Assembly (NCBI GenBank): GCA_013288005.1
Contig: JABDCS010000007.1
Location: forward strand, 1 to 64,000
Length of the DNA: 64,000 bases
Direction of reading: 5' to 3'
Origin: Chlamydiota bacterium
GTDB lineage: Bacteria > Chlamydiota > Chlamydiia > Chlamydiales > Rhabdochlamydiaceae
Each line of letters begins with the position of its first letter. Within the stretch, counting starts at the first letter, position 1. The translations under genes and the position numbers were made by a program. The notes beneath the pieces were generated by a model. That model did no database searches. It was given only the letters and a program-made list of their open reading frames with translations, and had not been told where the DNA came from. Below, in pieces: positions 8,461-17,279 of the stretch.

Positions 8461-9474
8461 ATGCGTTTTTTGGCTCAAATTGGAATTGCAGTGGTAAGTT
8501 TATTGAAGCCTTTTCACAATCTGCACGCTGGAGACCATTTAAGAGAAGAAGACGTAGAGTTTTTTCAATCACTGCCCAAAGCAGAACTCCATTTACACCT
8601 AAGTGGAGCCTATCCTAAAGATTATCTATTTTCACTTGCGAATCCAGAGCAACGATTAAGTCTCGAAAAAGCCTTACAACTTGTACGTGATAAAGTTGAC
8701 TATCATCAGGTATTTCATATTTTCCAGTTAGTTCATCAACTTGTGAATTCCGAAGAAAGGGTGAAAGAAGGAGTAGAAGCCCTTTGCACAGAACTTAAAG
8801 AAGACGGAATTACATATGTGGAGATTCGATCGGGTCTCAAGAATTTAGGTCAAGGAACAGAGGCCTATTTAAGAGCAATTTTAGATGGTATCAATGAGCA
8901 AAATTCCGTTGATTTTCAGGCACGATTACTTTTGAGCCTTCAAAGAAATTCTTCCTCTTCAACCATTCGAGAAACAACCGACTTAGCTCTTAAATATAAA
9001 AATCGAGGAGTAATAGGCATTGATATTTCAGGAGATTCCACTATAGGGCAAGTCGATCTAATCCTAAACGACCTTCTTTATGCAAAAGAACAGGGGGTGG
9101 CTTTTGTTGTGCATGTGGGAGAAAGCCCCCAAGAACAAGATCAAATGAAACTACTTACAGCACTTGAACCCATAAGAGTGGGGCATGGGGTTTACCTTTG
9201 TGAAGAGGCGGCTAATTGGATATTCTCTAACAGAACACCCTTAGAAGTATGTTTAACGAGTAGCGTCCTTGTTCAAATGATCGAACAGTATGATCAACAT
9301 CCTGGAATAGACTATTTTAGAAAAGGGCATCCAATAGCATTTTGTACAGATGACCCCCTTCTTTTTTCTACTTCACTTTCACACGAACTTTTCTTAGCTC
9401 ACAAGGAAGCAGGTTTATCAAAATTTGAAATCGAAAAACTCACCCGAGAAGCCTTTCAATACAAAATCCCCTAA
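8461..9474 (+). CDS. Adenosine-deaminase-family hydrolase with signal-like N-terminus
   Basis: A 337-residue protein. Residues about 38-50 read LPKAELHLHLSGAYP, where HxH binds the metal. Then YVEIRSGLKN, GIDISGD, FVVHVGESP (catalytic His and Glu, HAGE in classical enzymes), RVGHGVYL and FCTDDPLLF (metal/catalytic Asp pair). All catalytic positions of the adenosine deaminase superfamily are present. The GDE turn is GDS here, so the substrate may differ (adenosine, adenine or a modified purine). The N-terminus (MRFLAQIGIAVVSLLKPFHNLHA) looks like a signal peptide, which is unusual for the family. GGAGG stands about 10 nt before the ATG. Confidence 0.8.
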   Translation: MRFLAQIGIAVVSLLKPFHNLHAGDHLREEDVEFFQSLPKAELHLHLSGAYPKDYLFSLANPEQRLSLEKALQLVRDKVDYHQVFHIFQLVHQLVNSEERVKEGVEALCTELKEDGITYVEIRSGLKNLGQGTEAYLRAILDGINEQNSVDFQARLLLSLQRNSSSSTIRETTDLALKYKNRGVIGIDISGDSTIGQVDLILNDLLYAKEQGVAFVVHVGESPQEQDQMKLLTALEPIRVGHGVYLCEEAANWIFSNRTPLEVCLTSSVLVQMIEQYDQHPGIDYFRKGHPIAFCTDDPLLFSTSLSHELFLAHKEAGLSKFEIEKLTREAFQYKIP

Positions 9475-9703
9475 TTATGCATGAGAACCATGAGCCCCTC
9501 CTCTTGGTTCAAAAGAAAATCAAGAGCTCAAAGATCTATTTTGTTCCTATAAAGTCCTGTATGAGGAAAACAAACACCTATACGCTTAATTAGTAAATGC
9601 TACTCTAATACTAAATTTTAACGATTGAGAATCACCAAAGTTACATAATCATACGATCACGATCATGAATTCGCTTGTAATTTTACTTGATAAAAGAGGG
9701 CTT

Positions 9704-10780
9704 ATGAGAATTATTTTTCTATTCGCTTGCTATCTCTATATAGGAACTGGGAGTTTGCACGCCCATCAACCTTATCCTCCATCACCAAAACACGAAGACG
9801 TATTAAAAGTCGCTGACGGTTGGGAAATTTATTACGCTGAGACAGGAAATCCTAATGGAATTCCTGTCGTATTTGTTCATGGAGGTCCAGGGTTTCGTGT
9901 GAGGGATAAAGACTTATTATGGTTTGATCCAGACAAATACCGAATACTCGCTTTTGAACAAAGAGGATCTGGACGGTCTCATCCCTCCTCTTGTGATACT
10001 CGTTATCCTGCATCCACTTTTGCCGACATCACGATTGATGATTTAGCCAAAGACATGGAAAAGCTCCGTGAACATTTAGCGATTAACCAATGGTTTGTGT
10101 TTGGGGGCTCCTGGGGAGCAGCTTTATCTCTTTTCTATGCCCAAGAATACCCGAAAAGCGTTAAGGGGCTGATTTTGCGTGGAGTGACCTTGGTTACTGA
10201 CGAAGAGAACAAGCGTTTCTACAATAAGGCGCAACTCTTAAATGAACTAGGAAACAAATGGAACCCTGCAAGTTTACAAGCGATGATTGATTACGCAAAT
10301 TCTCAAGGAAAATTATGTGATGAGGATTCTCTTATTGAAGTGTTTTATGAACTCATCTTGCGAGAAAATGATTTCCGTGCCATGCACCTCTGGATTTCTT
10401 ACGAGGAATATCTCGATGATCCTACCGCAGAGGCTCTAGAAAAACTCCTCCATTTACCCATGCATGAGAATGACATGGATCCTTTCAACCGCTCTTGCTC
10501 TATTTTTGAACCACTTTTCTTTGCAACACTTCCCAAAAAATTAAACCTGTTAAGTCATGAAAGAATAGAACGCCTCAAAAAAATTCCAGTTCATATCGTA
10601 CAAGGTAAAAACGATAGCGTATGTCCCCCAGAAATTGCGGAAAAACTAGCTACAACTTTGAAAGAGGTTGGCTGCCCTGTGTATTTTCAATTGATCGAAA
10701 AAGGTGCTCACTCACCTGATAGTCCTGCAATGACCGATGCTTTAATTGATGTAACTCAACTATTGTCTCTTGCTGAATAA
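9704..10780 (+). CDS. Secreted alpha/beta hydrolase, proline-iminopeptidase type
   Basis: A 358-residue protein from the ATG at 9704, which is preceded by AGAGGG. An earlier in-frame start at 9665 would bury the leader. Residues 1-20 (MRIIFLFACYLYIGTGSLHA) are a signal peptide. The domain shows VVFVHGGPGF (oxyanion loop), FEQRGSGRSHPS, then FGGSWGAALSLFYAQ (GxSxG nucleophile elbow in the GGSWG form typical of peptidase family S33). Further on come HIVQGKNDSVCPP (acid Asp) and GAHSPD (catalytic His). Proline iminopeptidases release N-terminal Pro from peptides. Export suggests use on peptides outside the cytoplasm. Confidence 0.85.
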   Translation: MRIIFLFACYLYIGTGSLHAHQPYPPSPKHEDVLKVADGWEIYYAETGNPNGIPVVFVHGGPGFRVRDKDLLWFDPDKYRILAFEQRGSGRSHPSSCDTRYPASTFADITIDDLAKDMEKLREHLAINQWFVFGGSWGAALSLFYAQEYPKSVKGLILRGVTLVTDEENKRFYNKAQLLNELGNKWNPASLQAMIDYANSQGKLCDEDSLIEVFYELILRENDFRAMHLWISYEEYLDDPTAEALEKLLHLPMHENDMDPFNRSCSIFEPLFFATLPKKLNLLSHERIERLKKIPVHIVQGKNDSVCPPEIAEKLATTLKEVGCPVYFQLIEKGAHSPDSPAMTDALIDVTQLLSLAE

Positions 10781-11229
10781 GAGTGCCCATTCGCCTCTTA
10801 GATAGTCCAATCTACTAATGTCGAAATGGATCGTCGTAGTCGATTTTATCCTAACGCTTTTTTTGAGGAGAAACCTATTAACACCTTTTTTGCCCATTAA
10901 TTTGGCGTGTATTAATATGAAAATACAGCGTTAATGAATGTTATGAGCCTGCTTTTTAAAAGTTTAAAAGTTGTTTGCTCAATGCCCTCGAGGCCGATAT
11001 AGAATTCAATTCATGGAAAAACTAGAATTCTGCCCTATTTCTTAGGTGATATCCACTTTTTTTAAGAATGACTAATTGTAAAAATCTGGGCTTAAAAAAC
11101 ACGACCCAGAAGAAATTATTCAAATTCTTAACACGGTATATATCTACACCTAGAAGAATTTAGTAAACAGTTACAAAAGACTCCTACCGATTTTTTTAAC
11201 GTAATGAAGAACCTCTAAAGGAAAAATTT
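10781..11229. other. Intergenic region without a credible gene
   Basis: About 450 AT-rich bases. Short open stretches occur in different frames: 24 codons from an ATG near 10822; a DPEEIIQILN-like stretch near 11101; and a different-frame EEFSKQLQKTPTDFF stretch ending near 11217. None has a start, length and ribosome-binding site that I would accept. The last two, consecutive and frame-shifted, could be the decayed end of an old gene that I do not recognise. Confidence 0.4.
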
Positions 11230-11592
11230 ATGAAAAAACTATTATTTATAGTGCTTAGTTTTGCTTGTGTTAGCTTGGAAGCAATACATTTTCAAAGTTC
11301 AATAGCAATAACACCTAGAAACAATGACAATGAATTTCTTTTAAAAATGCAAATTGAGAAATTTTCTGATGATCTTTCAATTTCTGAAGTTGTCGCGTCT
11401 CCTACCTTAGTTTGTACTCGAGGAAAACTCTCTCAAGTTGCTATTGGGTCAGAAAACGAAGCTGATTTCCTTTCTATTGAAGTTATGATTCCTGAAGACA
11501 GTTCTCAAGATAGTGTGCAGACTTCTATCTTCATGAAAGAAAACCATCAAATTGTCTTGTCATCGAAGACTAACTTCAAATTAAACAAATAA
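11230..11592 (+). CDS. Small secreted protein of unknown function
   Basis: A 120-residue protein starting MKKLLFIVLSFACVSLEA, a signal peptide likely cleaved near residue 18. The ATG follows AAGGAAAAATTT. The mature part is rich in beta strands. SPTLVCTRGKLSQVAIGSE followed by LSIEVMIPED weakly resembles the beta-repeat of secretins, in which a tabulated value is followed by a strand and another strand. I cannot assign a family. A hairpin terminator follows at 11633. Confidence 0.65.
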   Translation: MKKLLFIVLSFACVSLEAIHFQSSIAITPRNNDNEFLLKMQIEKFSDDLSISEVVASPTLVCTRGKLSQVAIGSENEADFLSIEVMIPEDSSQDSVQTSIFMKENHQIVLSSKTNFKLNK

Positions 11593-11632
11593 TTAAATTT
11601 ATAGGCCACTTTTTTAAGCCACATTAAGAGTG

Positions 11633-11680
11633 TACATTCAGCTCCTTTCAGGACCTTATGGCTGAATGTATTGCTTTTTT
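11633..11680 (+). terminator. Rho-independent terminator after the small secreted protein
   Basis: TACATTCAGC and GCTGAATGTA form a 10-bp stem around an 18-nt loop, followed by TTGCTTTTTT on the plus strand. It would end the 11230-11592 transcript and isolate the following MFS gene. Confidence 0.75.
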
Positions 11681-11706
11681 CCCCTCTATATCCTACTCAA
11701 AGACTT

Positions 11707-12975
11707 ATGTTGCAGAAACCACTCAGTCTTCGTTTTGTCGTTACAGCTACTCTTCTAGGCAATGCATTTGAATGGTATGAAGCGGCGACTTTCGGCTTTG
11801 TTGCACCTATTTTAATGAGTCTTTTTTTTCCTATAACAGATATTTGGACTTTTCCTTTGCTTACCTTAATGGCTTTTGCAGGGGGCCACATCTTAAGGCC
11901 AGTAAGCGGGCTTTTCTTTGGATATATAAGTGATCGTTACGGAAGAAAAGTCACCCTCCTTATATCGATTGCATGCGCCTCTCTAACCTCCTTTATTATT
12001 GGATTCCTCCCCACTTATTGGCACATCGGAATTAGCGCAACCATCCTTTTTATCGTTATGCGATTCCTACAAGGTCTCGCTGCCGGCGCGGAATTTCCTA
12101 CAGCTGTGACATTTTTAGTTGAGTCCTCCCCCAAACCTAAACAAGGCTTTATAGGAAGTTTCGCCTATTTTGGTGTGGCCTTAGGCCTATCATTGGGAGG
12201 TCTCGATTTTTTTGTTGTCCAGTCACATTTTACCGAAGAAGCCTTTGCGAAATGGGGATGGAGAAGCATGTATCTCCTGGGAGGAGTTTTAGGACTGGTG
12301 GCTTTTTGGCTGCGCTCTAAATTGCATGAGACCTCGATATTTCTGTCGATGCAAAAATCACATGAAAATACTCGTCACCCGATTAAATTACTTTTCTACA
12401 AACATAAAAAAGCCTTAGGAAAACTGATTGGTATTGAGATATTGGAAACCCTGGGTTACAACCTCACGATCTCATTTTTTGTGATATATCTTACGGTTAT
12501 CTTAAAGCTCTCCTTTCAAGAAGCTACTCACCTCAATTTACTCTTTCTTATCACGCTTGTTATCTCGATTCCCTTTGCAGGTCTTCTATCATCAAAAATT
12601 GGTCCTAAGAAATTAGCAATCTATGCTGCTTGGGCCTATTTTATTTTGTCTCTGCCCTTATACTGGCTTTTAGGATTTGATACTTTTCGGATTCTATCTT
12701 CGATCTTATTAGGCGCTATGGTGGGCTTCTACATGGCGCCCATGCCCGTACTCTATTGTGATCTATTTCCTACTAAAGTCAGAAATAGTGGTATAGGATT
12801 TGGCTTGAATCTGGCTATTGGATTACTTGGGGGATTTGGTCCGGTACTCGCGCTCGGACTTATTCGTTCCACAGGATTCAAATTAGCTCCGGGAGTTATT
12901 TTAATGATAGGAGCCCTGATTTCTTTGGCTACGCTCCGGTCTATAAAGTATGAAAGCTTAGAGACAGTCTCATAG
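11707..12975 (+). CDS. MFS transporter, metabolite:H+ symporter (MHS/ProP-like) family
   Basis: A 422-residue protein with about 12 membrane segments. LLGNAFEWYEAATFGFVAP in TM1 and GYISDRYGRKVTLL in the TM2-3 loop are signatures of the MHS family (proline/betaine, shikimate, citrate and alpha-ketoglutarate symporters). RFLQGLAAGAEFPTAVTFLVE is the matching TM4 motif. The ATG at 11707 gives the usual short N-terminus before TM1; an in-frame TTG at 11671 lies in the preceding terminator and is rejected. The substrate is unknown; an intracellular bacterium could use it to import host proline, betaine or organic acids. Confidence 0.82.
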   Translation: MLQKPLSLRFVVTATLLGNAFEWYEAATFGFVAPILMSLFFPITDIWTFPLLTLMAFAGGHILRPVSGLFFGYISDRYGRKVTLLISIACASLTSFIIGFLPTYWHIGISATILFIVMRFLQGLAAGAEFPTAVTFLVESSPKPKQGFIGSFAYFGVALGLSLGGLDFFVVQSHFTEEAFAKWGWRSMYLLGGVLGLVAFWLRSKLHETSIFLSMQKSHENTRHPIKLLFYKHKKALGKLIGIEILETLGYNLTISFFVIYLTVILKLSFQEATHLNLLFLITLVISIPFAGLLSSKIGPKKLAIYAAWAYFILSLPLYWLLGFDTFRILSSILLGAMVGFYMAPMPVLYCDLFPTKVRNSGIGFGLNLAIGLLGGFGPVLALGLIRSTGFKLAPGVILMIGALISLATLRSIKYESLETVS

Positions 12976-12998
12976 ATACCATCTCAAAGCCTTTAAGA

Positions 12999-13280
12999 TT
13001 ACTTATCCCAAATATACTTTTGGGTGCCAACCCCTGCCGCAAGTTTGGATAATTCTTCTTCAGATAGCTCACCGGATTTTACTGGAGGATCAGGAAGCTG
13101 AAGTAAGAGGGTTTTATTGTCCGTTTCAATCACTTCGACTTTGAGATCATCTGGGAAAGTATAATCAAATTCTTTCTGCATGACACCCCTAGGGTCATTT
13201 TTGAATCTCTCTCTAAAAGCAGGGTCATTCCAGCATTTAGCGAGAACTTTCATTTTTAACTCTTCTTCTCTATTTTTCAT
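12999..13280 (-). CDS. NHLP-type (nitrile-hydratase-like) leader peptide, candidate RiPP precursor
   Basis: A 93-residue protein from an ATG preceded by GAGGTG. Its pattern is that of the nitrile-hydratase-alpha-like leader (NHLP) family. KVLAKCWNDPAFRERFKNDP is followed by a strand (LKVEVIETDNKTLLLQLP) and then LSEEELSKLAAGV. In NHLP precursors a GG/AG motif near the end marks leader cleavage, leaving GTQKYIWDK as the possible core. The core has no Cys and only one Thr, so thioether or azole chemistry looks unlikely. Lys, Tyr and Trp are the notable residues. The gene is divergent (138 bp) from an unknown protein plus FAD-oxidoreductase pair. Confidence 0.7.
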   Translation of the reverse strand: MKNREEELKMKVLAKCWNDPAFRERFKNDPRGVMQKEFDYTFPDDLKVEVIETDNKTLLLQLPDPPVKSGELSEEELSKLAAGVGTQKYIWDK

Positions 13281-13418
13281 CTAGCACCTCATTTTATGAA
13301 AAAGTCACCTGAAGTCCTGAATATAGATAATCTTTCTTTTACATTATAGGGCAATATACAGGCAGATAGGTTATGAATTTGATTAACAAAAACCCCTCTT
13401 AAACTTGATGCCGCATTT

Positions 13419-14471
13419 ATGGTTTTAGATCTTTCATCCGCTTATACGAAGATACTACCCTTTCTTCCCCAAAATCTCTTGAACATGGTCCAAGAAAAGA
13501 AGCTAAGGGATTTTCAGAAATACATTCCTCCAACCCTCTTAAGCGACACCTTTGGATTTGAACTGCCCTTAAGTCATGAAGAAACTTGGATAGATTTTTG
13601 TTTTCACTTGGATTTATCTGGGAAGTCCTTGTTAGACCTTGAAAGATATCTTGAAGAAAACAAAACACAAACAAATGAAGTTTGGCATGACTGTTTTCAT
13701 TGTTTTTCAAGAAGCAGGCAGCAAAATTTTTTCACGAATTATAACTTAACTAATATGTGTTTGGAGTTTGATATAGGCAGCTCCTTGATGTGGCCACCTA
13801 AACCTAGTATTTTTTTAGGCGTATCCCAAACTCACGACATTGAGAATATTTGCAAGACACTATTTGGGATTTTACAAAAGAACCATTTTGACTTTTCATT
13901 TTCCACTAATTTAGAGCGATGTATTAAAACTTGCGAAGAAATGAACCTTGAAATTGCACAAATTGGACTTATGCTTCCTAGATCCTCTAAGGGAATAAAA
14001 CTCTGTATCCGAGGTGAAAATTTGACCTATAACAATGCGATCACCTCTTTTCTTAAAGCCATCCATTACCCAGAAGAATCAGAGGCATTCATTGCTCTAT
14101 TGAAGGAGCTATCATCACTTATACCGCACTTTTTTTTGCAGCTAGATATTGATGACAACATCCATGCGAAACTGGGCATTGAAGGTTTTTTTAAGGGAGG
14201 CACTTATAGTGAAATTAAACATCAATGGGAGAATGTCTTGACGTTCTTGGTAGCCGAACAACTGACATCAGAAGAGAAAAAAAATGCTATTCTTGCTTGG
14301 ATGGGAGGCTATAGAGAAGTTGACGAAGCTTCAACATCGTATCATCAGTTTGTTCGGGGGATCAGTCACATAAAAGTGACGTACTTTCCAGACAAAAAAC
14401 CTAAGGCGAAAATCTATTTAAAAGTATTCCAAGAACAAAAAAATATCGATCTTGCTACATATTGCATCTAA
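13419..14471 (+). CDS. Uncharacterised protein, possibly NHLP-locus associated
   Basis: A 350-residue soluble protein with no membrane segment or signal. Recognisable stretches are CLEFDIGSSL, PSIFLGVS, IAQIGLMLPRSSKGIKLCI, FFLQLDIDD, ILAWMGGY and a C-terminal FVRGISHIKVTYFPDKKPKA followed by KIYLKVF. From memory, similar endings (ISHIKxxYxPxxPLEAKAYL) occur in uncharacterised cyanobacterial proteins. I could not search, so the link to leader-peptide loci is tentative. It starts 138 bp from the divergent NHLP gene and is followed after 12 bp by the FAD oxidoreductase, so the two likely form an operon. The start lacks a strong ribosome-binding site. Confidence 0.65.
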   Translation: MVLDLSSAYTKILPFLPQNLLNMVQEKKLRDFQKYIPPTLLSDTFGFELPLSHEETWIDFCFHLDLSGKSLLDLERYLEENKTQTNEVWHDCFHCFSRSRQQNFFTNYNLTNMCLEFDIGSSLMWPPKPSIFLGVSQTHDIENICKTLFGILQKNHFDFSFSTNLERCIKTCEEMNLEIAQIGLMLPRSSKGIKLCIRGENLTYNNAITSFLKAIHYPEESEAFIALLKELSSLIPHFFLQLDIDDNIHAKLGIEGFFKGGTYSEIKHQWENVLTFLVAEQLTSEEKKNAILAWMGGYREVDEASTSYHQFVRGISHIKVTYFPDKKPKAKIYLKVFQEQKNIDLATYCI

Positions 14472-14483
14472 TAACCCCTGTAT

Positions 14484-15869
14484 ATGGCCATTAATAAAAT
14501 ATACGAATCGTTGGCTTCATCACTTGAAGATCGTGTCGAATTGTGTGAGACACCTACTCTTTATGCTCGAGATTTTGGAAATCTGATTCAACGGCAACCA
14601 AAAATACTTGCACACGTTAGATCAGAAAAAGATATCTGCGACGTTCTTCAAATCGCTAACGCCTATAAAATGCCTGTTTCAATTAGAGGCAGTGGTCACT
14701 CATGCAATGGCCAAACCTTAACAACGGGTATTGTGCTTGTTCACCATCAGGTCAGTGAAGAGATCACACCAATCTCTATCTTGGAAGATGGCAATGTCCT
14801 TTGTCCTTCTCGTCTGACGTGGGAATCTCTGGAAAGAACGCTTAATAAACATAATCGCTCTTGTCCTGTTCTAACGGATCACTTGGAAACAACGATTGGA
14901 GGTACGTTAAGTGTAGGTGGATTGGGGATAAGATCGATTCAATATGGGGCCCAGATCGATCAAGTCCTTAAACTCAAACTCATTCTACCCACTGGAAAGG
15001 CCATCTGGTGTTCCCCCGAAGAAAACGTAGATCTCTTTCGTTTTAGTTTAGGAGGCCTTGGGGTACTAGGTGTCATTGAAAGTGTTATTTTAAAAACTAT
15101 CCCTTATAAGCCACATTCTCAACCCGTAATTCATGATTTTTGCAATTCGATAGACGCCGTAATGAAGGTTGAAGAGGCGTTTAAAAATTTCATTGAAACA
15201 GCCGAGCATACCCATAATCCTGATTGGATGGAAATGGCTTTGGTACATTCTTATTTTTCACCAGCTTTTAACCCACGAATAAGACATTCACATGAATTCT
15301 TCTTAACTGATCAAAACTCTTCCCCTAGTGCTTCGATAACAGATTATCCCTTTATTAAAGCTAATGCGACAAAAGCATTTTCGAACACTCTCCAGAATTA
15401 TAAAAACATTTGGTGCGATTACCTACTATTACCTGAGCAGGCTTTACAATTTGCAAAGTTCATTTGTAAAATTGCTAGTGCTACGCAGTTTTTCAGCTGC
15501 CCATTTTGTATCTATTCATTAGCCGTCAAAAGACCCGCCTATGCACCTTCACTTCCTTTACATCCAGCACCTCTTAAGAACACTCTCTACATAAGCGTGG
15601 GGTTGTATTGTGGAATAGAAAAAAACGACTCTGAAGCCCAGATGAAGGTTAGCGAAATGCAGAAAATATTTTCTCAGCTTTTAGACTTTTGTATTGTTTT
15701 AGGAGGAAGACCTTATGTGTGGGGAGAACATTGTTTAACTCATGCTCTCAATCAAAAGATCTATGGAAGGGATTATGATCGGCTACTCCAGTTAAAAAGA
15801 GAGCATGATCCTAACAATATCATTTCGTTTCCAAATCTTTGGCTGTCTACATGTCACCAAGTCATGTAG
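14484..15869 (+). CDS. FAD-linked oxidoreductase (FAD_binding_4, berberine-bridge/cytokinin-oxidase-like)
   Basis: A 461-residue protein. Residues about 38-80 read ILAHVRSEKDICDVLQIANA then MPVSIRGSGHSCNGQTL. This is the PCMH/FAD_binding_4 fold with the GxGHS motif whose His often carries covalent FAD. TTIGGTLSVGGLGIRS is the second flavin loop. GGLGVLGVIESVILKTIPY follows, and the C-terminus has a substrate-domain ending like cytokinin dehydrogenases (EHDPNNIISF, the family's typical DPxxxL/F tail). Such enzymes oxidise amines, alcohols or sugars using O2. It is second in a two-gene unit opposite the NHLP peptide, so an oxidation in natural-product tailoring is conceivable, but this is inference. 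Confidence 0.8.
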   Translation: MAINKIYESLASSLEDRVELCETPTLYARDFGNLIQRQPKILAHVRSEKDICDVLQIANAYKMPVSIRGSGHSCNGQTLTTGIVLVHHQVSEEITPISILEDGNVLCPSRLTWESLERTLNKHNRSCPVLTDHLETTIGGTLSVGGLGIRSIQYGAQIDQVLKLKLILPTGKAIWCSPEENVDLFRFSLGGLGVLGVIESVILKTIPYKPHSQPVIHDFCNSIDAVMKVEEAFKNFIETAEHTHNPDWMEMALVHSYFSPAFNPRIRHSHEFFLTDQNSSPSASITDYPFIKANATKAFSNTLQNYKNIWCDYLLLPEQALQFAKFICKIASATQFFSCPFCIYSLAVKRPAYAPSLPLHPAPLKNTLYISVGLYCGIEKNDSEAQMKVSEMQKIFSQLLDFCIVLGGRPYVWGEHCLTHALNQKIYGRDYDRLLQLKREHDPNNIISFPNLWLSTCHQVM

Positions 15870-15986
15870 TCCTTTTCAATCTCCGCGCTTCTCTCCACAG
15901 TTTTATTCTCCTCAGGTTGCTTCATATCGCTGAAGATCTAAGGGGGCATAAAGAATAAACCTATCAGACTGATAGAGTTCGTATAA

Positions 15987-16628
15987 TTATAGTTCAGTTT
16001 TGTGATTATATGAGGCGGAGCTTTCTTCAGATATTTCCCCTCCCGTTGCACAGTCCTTTAATCCTACTACTAAATTCATTTGAAGAGTAGTTAAGGCAGG
16101 AGGAGGTAGTTCAAGCTTTTGATTTAAATGGTATAAAGCCAACATAACTCCCATATCAACTCCTGGAGGCAACATACGGGTATCTGCAAAAGATTCAGCA
16201 ACTGCATCAGTGATCCCCTTTTCTCTTAGATAGGGGGTTGTTTGTTTACCTGTTAAAGGATGTTTATCCAGACAAGAAGCTAAGGCTTTTTGAGAAGGAA
16301 AGTTCATAGTTCCGTGTGAAGGACGCATCTCTTTGGCATATGCTAAGGGTAGAGACAAAAACGAGGGTAGGGACTTGGCGAACGAAGAAACATAAGATAT
16401 CCAAGTAGATATTTTATCACTTAGAGGAAGAAAAACCTTTTCGCCAGCAACTTCTGCGGGAGTTTTTTCAATAAGATGAATAGATCCATTGCTTTCTCGA
16501 GCAAGTCTACTTGTACCAAGACGGGTGAGATCCTTTTGATTGAATCCTGCTGTGCCTTGTAAGACACTCGAAGCATAGGTTTGAGAGCTTAGAGCACTTG
16601 TAGAATTTACAAATAATGACACTGCCAT
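15987..16628 (-). CDS. Hypothetical protein
   Basis: A 213-residue protein from the ATG at 16628, which follows AGAGGTGAAA; an in-frame GTG two codons earlier overlaps that site. The N-terminal 90 residues are Ser/Thr-rich and of low complexity. A hydrophobic stretch (residues about 75-95) is too weak for a confident membrane helix. The C-terminal half (VDMGVMLALYHLNQKLELPP, then TLQMNLVVGLKDC) looks like an alpha-helical domain. Such Ser-rich N-termini are common in chlamydial type III effectors, but nothing here proves secretion. It is a monocistronic gene next to the repeat array. Confidence 0.55.
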   Translation of the reverse strand: MAVSLFVNSTSALSSQTYASSVLQGTAGFNQKDLTRLGTSRLARESNGSIHLIEKTPAEVAGEKVFLPLSDKISTWISYVSSFAKSLPSFLSLPLAYAKEMRPSHGTMNFPSQKALASCLDKHPLTGKQTTPYLREKGITDAVAESFADTRMLPPGVDMGVMLALYHLNQKLELPPPALTTLQMNLVVGLKDCATGGEISEESSASYNHKTEL

Positions 16629-16753
16629 TTTCACCTCTTATAGTCTTGAAAGAAGCCCTTACTCTGCGCCTTGTGAAAAAAATGAACAGAATTACAAAAT
16701 AGCACTTCCTCCCCTTTTTCCGAATGACGTTTTCTAAATAGGCCTCACAAGAA

Positions 16754-17275
16754 GCAACACAAATTGTTGTGTTGCTTCATCGACAAAAAAAAAGTTCCCC
16801 GAAGGGAACTTTTATTCGCTATCTTATTGCTCCCGTAGGGAGCTGACTGGACTCCGGGCTCCCCCGCCCGTCGCCGCTCTATATCGCGGCTTCTTCGAGT
16901 CCCAGACGCAACACAAACTGTTGTGTTGCTTCATCGACAAAAAAAAAGTTCCCCGAAGGGAACTTTTATTCGCTATCTCATTGCTCCCGTAGGGAGCTGA
17001 CTGGACTCCGGGCTCCCCCGCCCGTCGCCGCTCTATATCGCGGCTTCTTCGAGTCCCAGACGCAACACAAACTGTTGTGTTGCTTCATCGACAAAAAAAA
17101 AGTTCCCCGAAGGGAACTTTTATTCGCTATCTCATTGCTCCCGTAGGGAGCTGACTGGACTCCGGGCTCCCCCGCCCGTCGCCGCTCTATATCGCGGCTT
17201 CTTCGAGTCCCAGACGCAACACAAACTGTTGTGTTGCTTCATCGACAAAAAAAAAGTTCCCCGAAGGGAACTTTT
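16754..17275 (-). repeat. 154-bp tandem array of structured, terminator-bearing elements downstream of tRNA-Leu
   Basis: Three almost identical 154-bp units (starts 16754, 16908, 17062) and a fourth partial unit (17216-17275) run up to the tRNA. I saw only two base differences, both in the 16754 unit. In the 16908 unit, minus-strand RNA would form several structures: a branched element closed by CTGG(G)ACTC/GAGTCCAG (17001-17059) that encloses GCCGC/GCGGC (17027-17044) and GGGC/GCCC (17010-17023) hairpins; GCTCCC/GGGAGC (16983-16997); a UUCG-capped stem AAGTTCCC/GGGAACTT with a nine-U tail (16939-16967); and a GCAACACAA/TTGTGTTGC dyad (16908-16929). The tRNA's own terminator is identical, and an 11-nt string is shared with its T arm. 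No promoter is visible inside a unit. Confidence 0.9.
17247..17275 (-). terminator. UUCG-capped terminator of tRNA-Leu(CAA), first copy of the repeated terminator
   Basis: On the minus strand AAAAGTTCCC, a TTCG tetraloop and GGGAACTTTT are followed by nine T residues in all, starting 5 nt after the tRNA end. It is a textbook intrinsic terminator and is repeated every 154 bp in the array that follows. Confidence 0.85.
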
Positions 17276-17279
17276 ATTT

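Noticed and set aside
10781..11229. A degraded gene in the gap
   Set aside because: The short open stretches change frame and match no family I know, so I list the region only as intergenic.
13419..14471. ABBA-type prenyltransferase for the 350-residue protein
   Set aside because: The pairing with an FAD oxidase suggested ergot-like chemistry, but I could not find the expected motifs, so the protein stays unassigned.
16754..17275. CRISPR array
   Set aside because: The repeat has no short repeat/unique spacer alternation. Whole 154-bp units repeat almost identically, and no cas gene is present.
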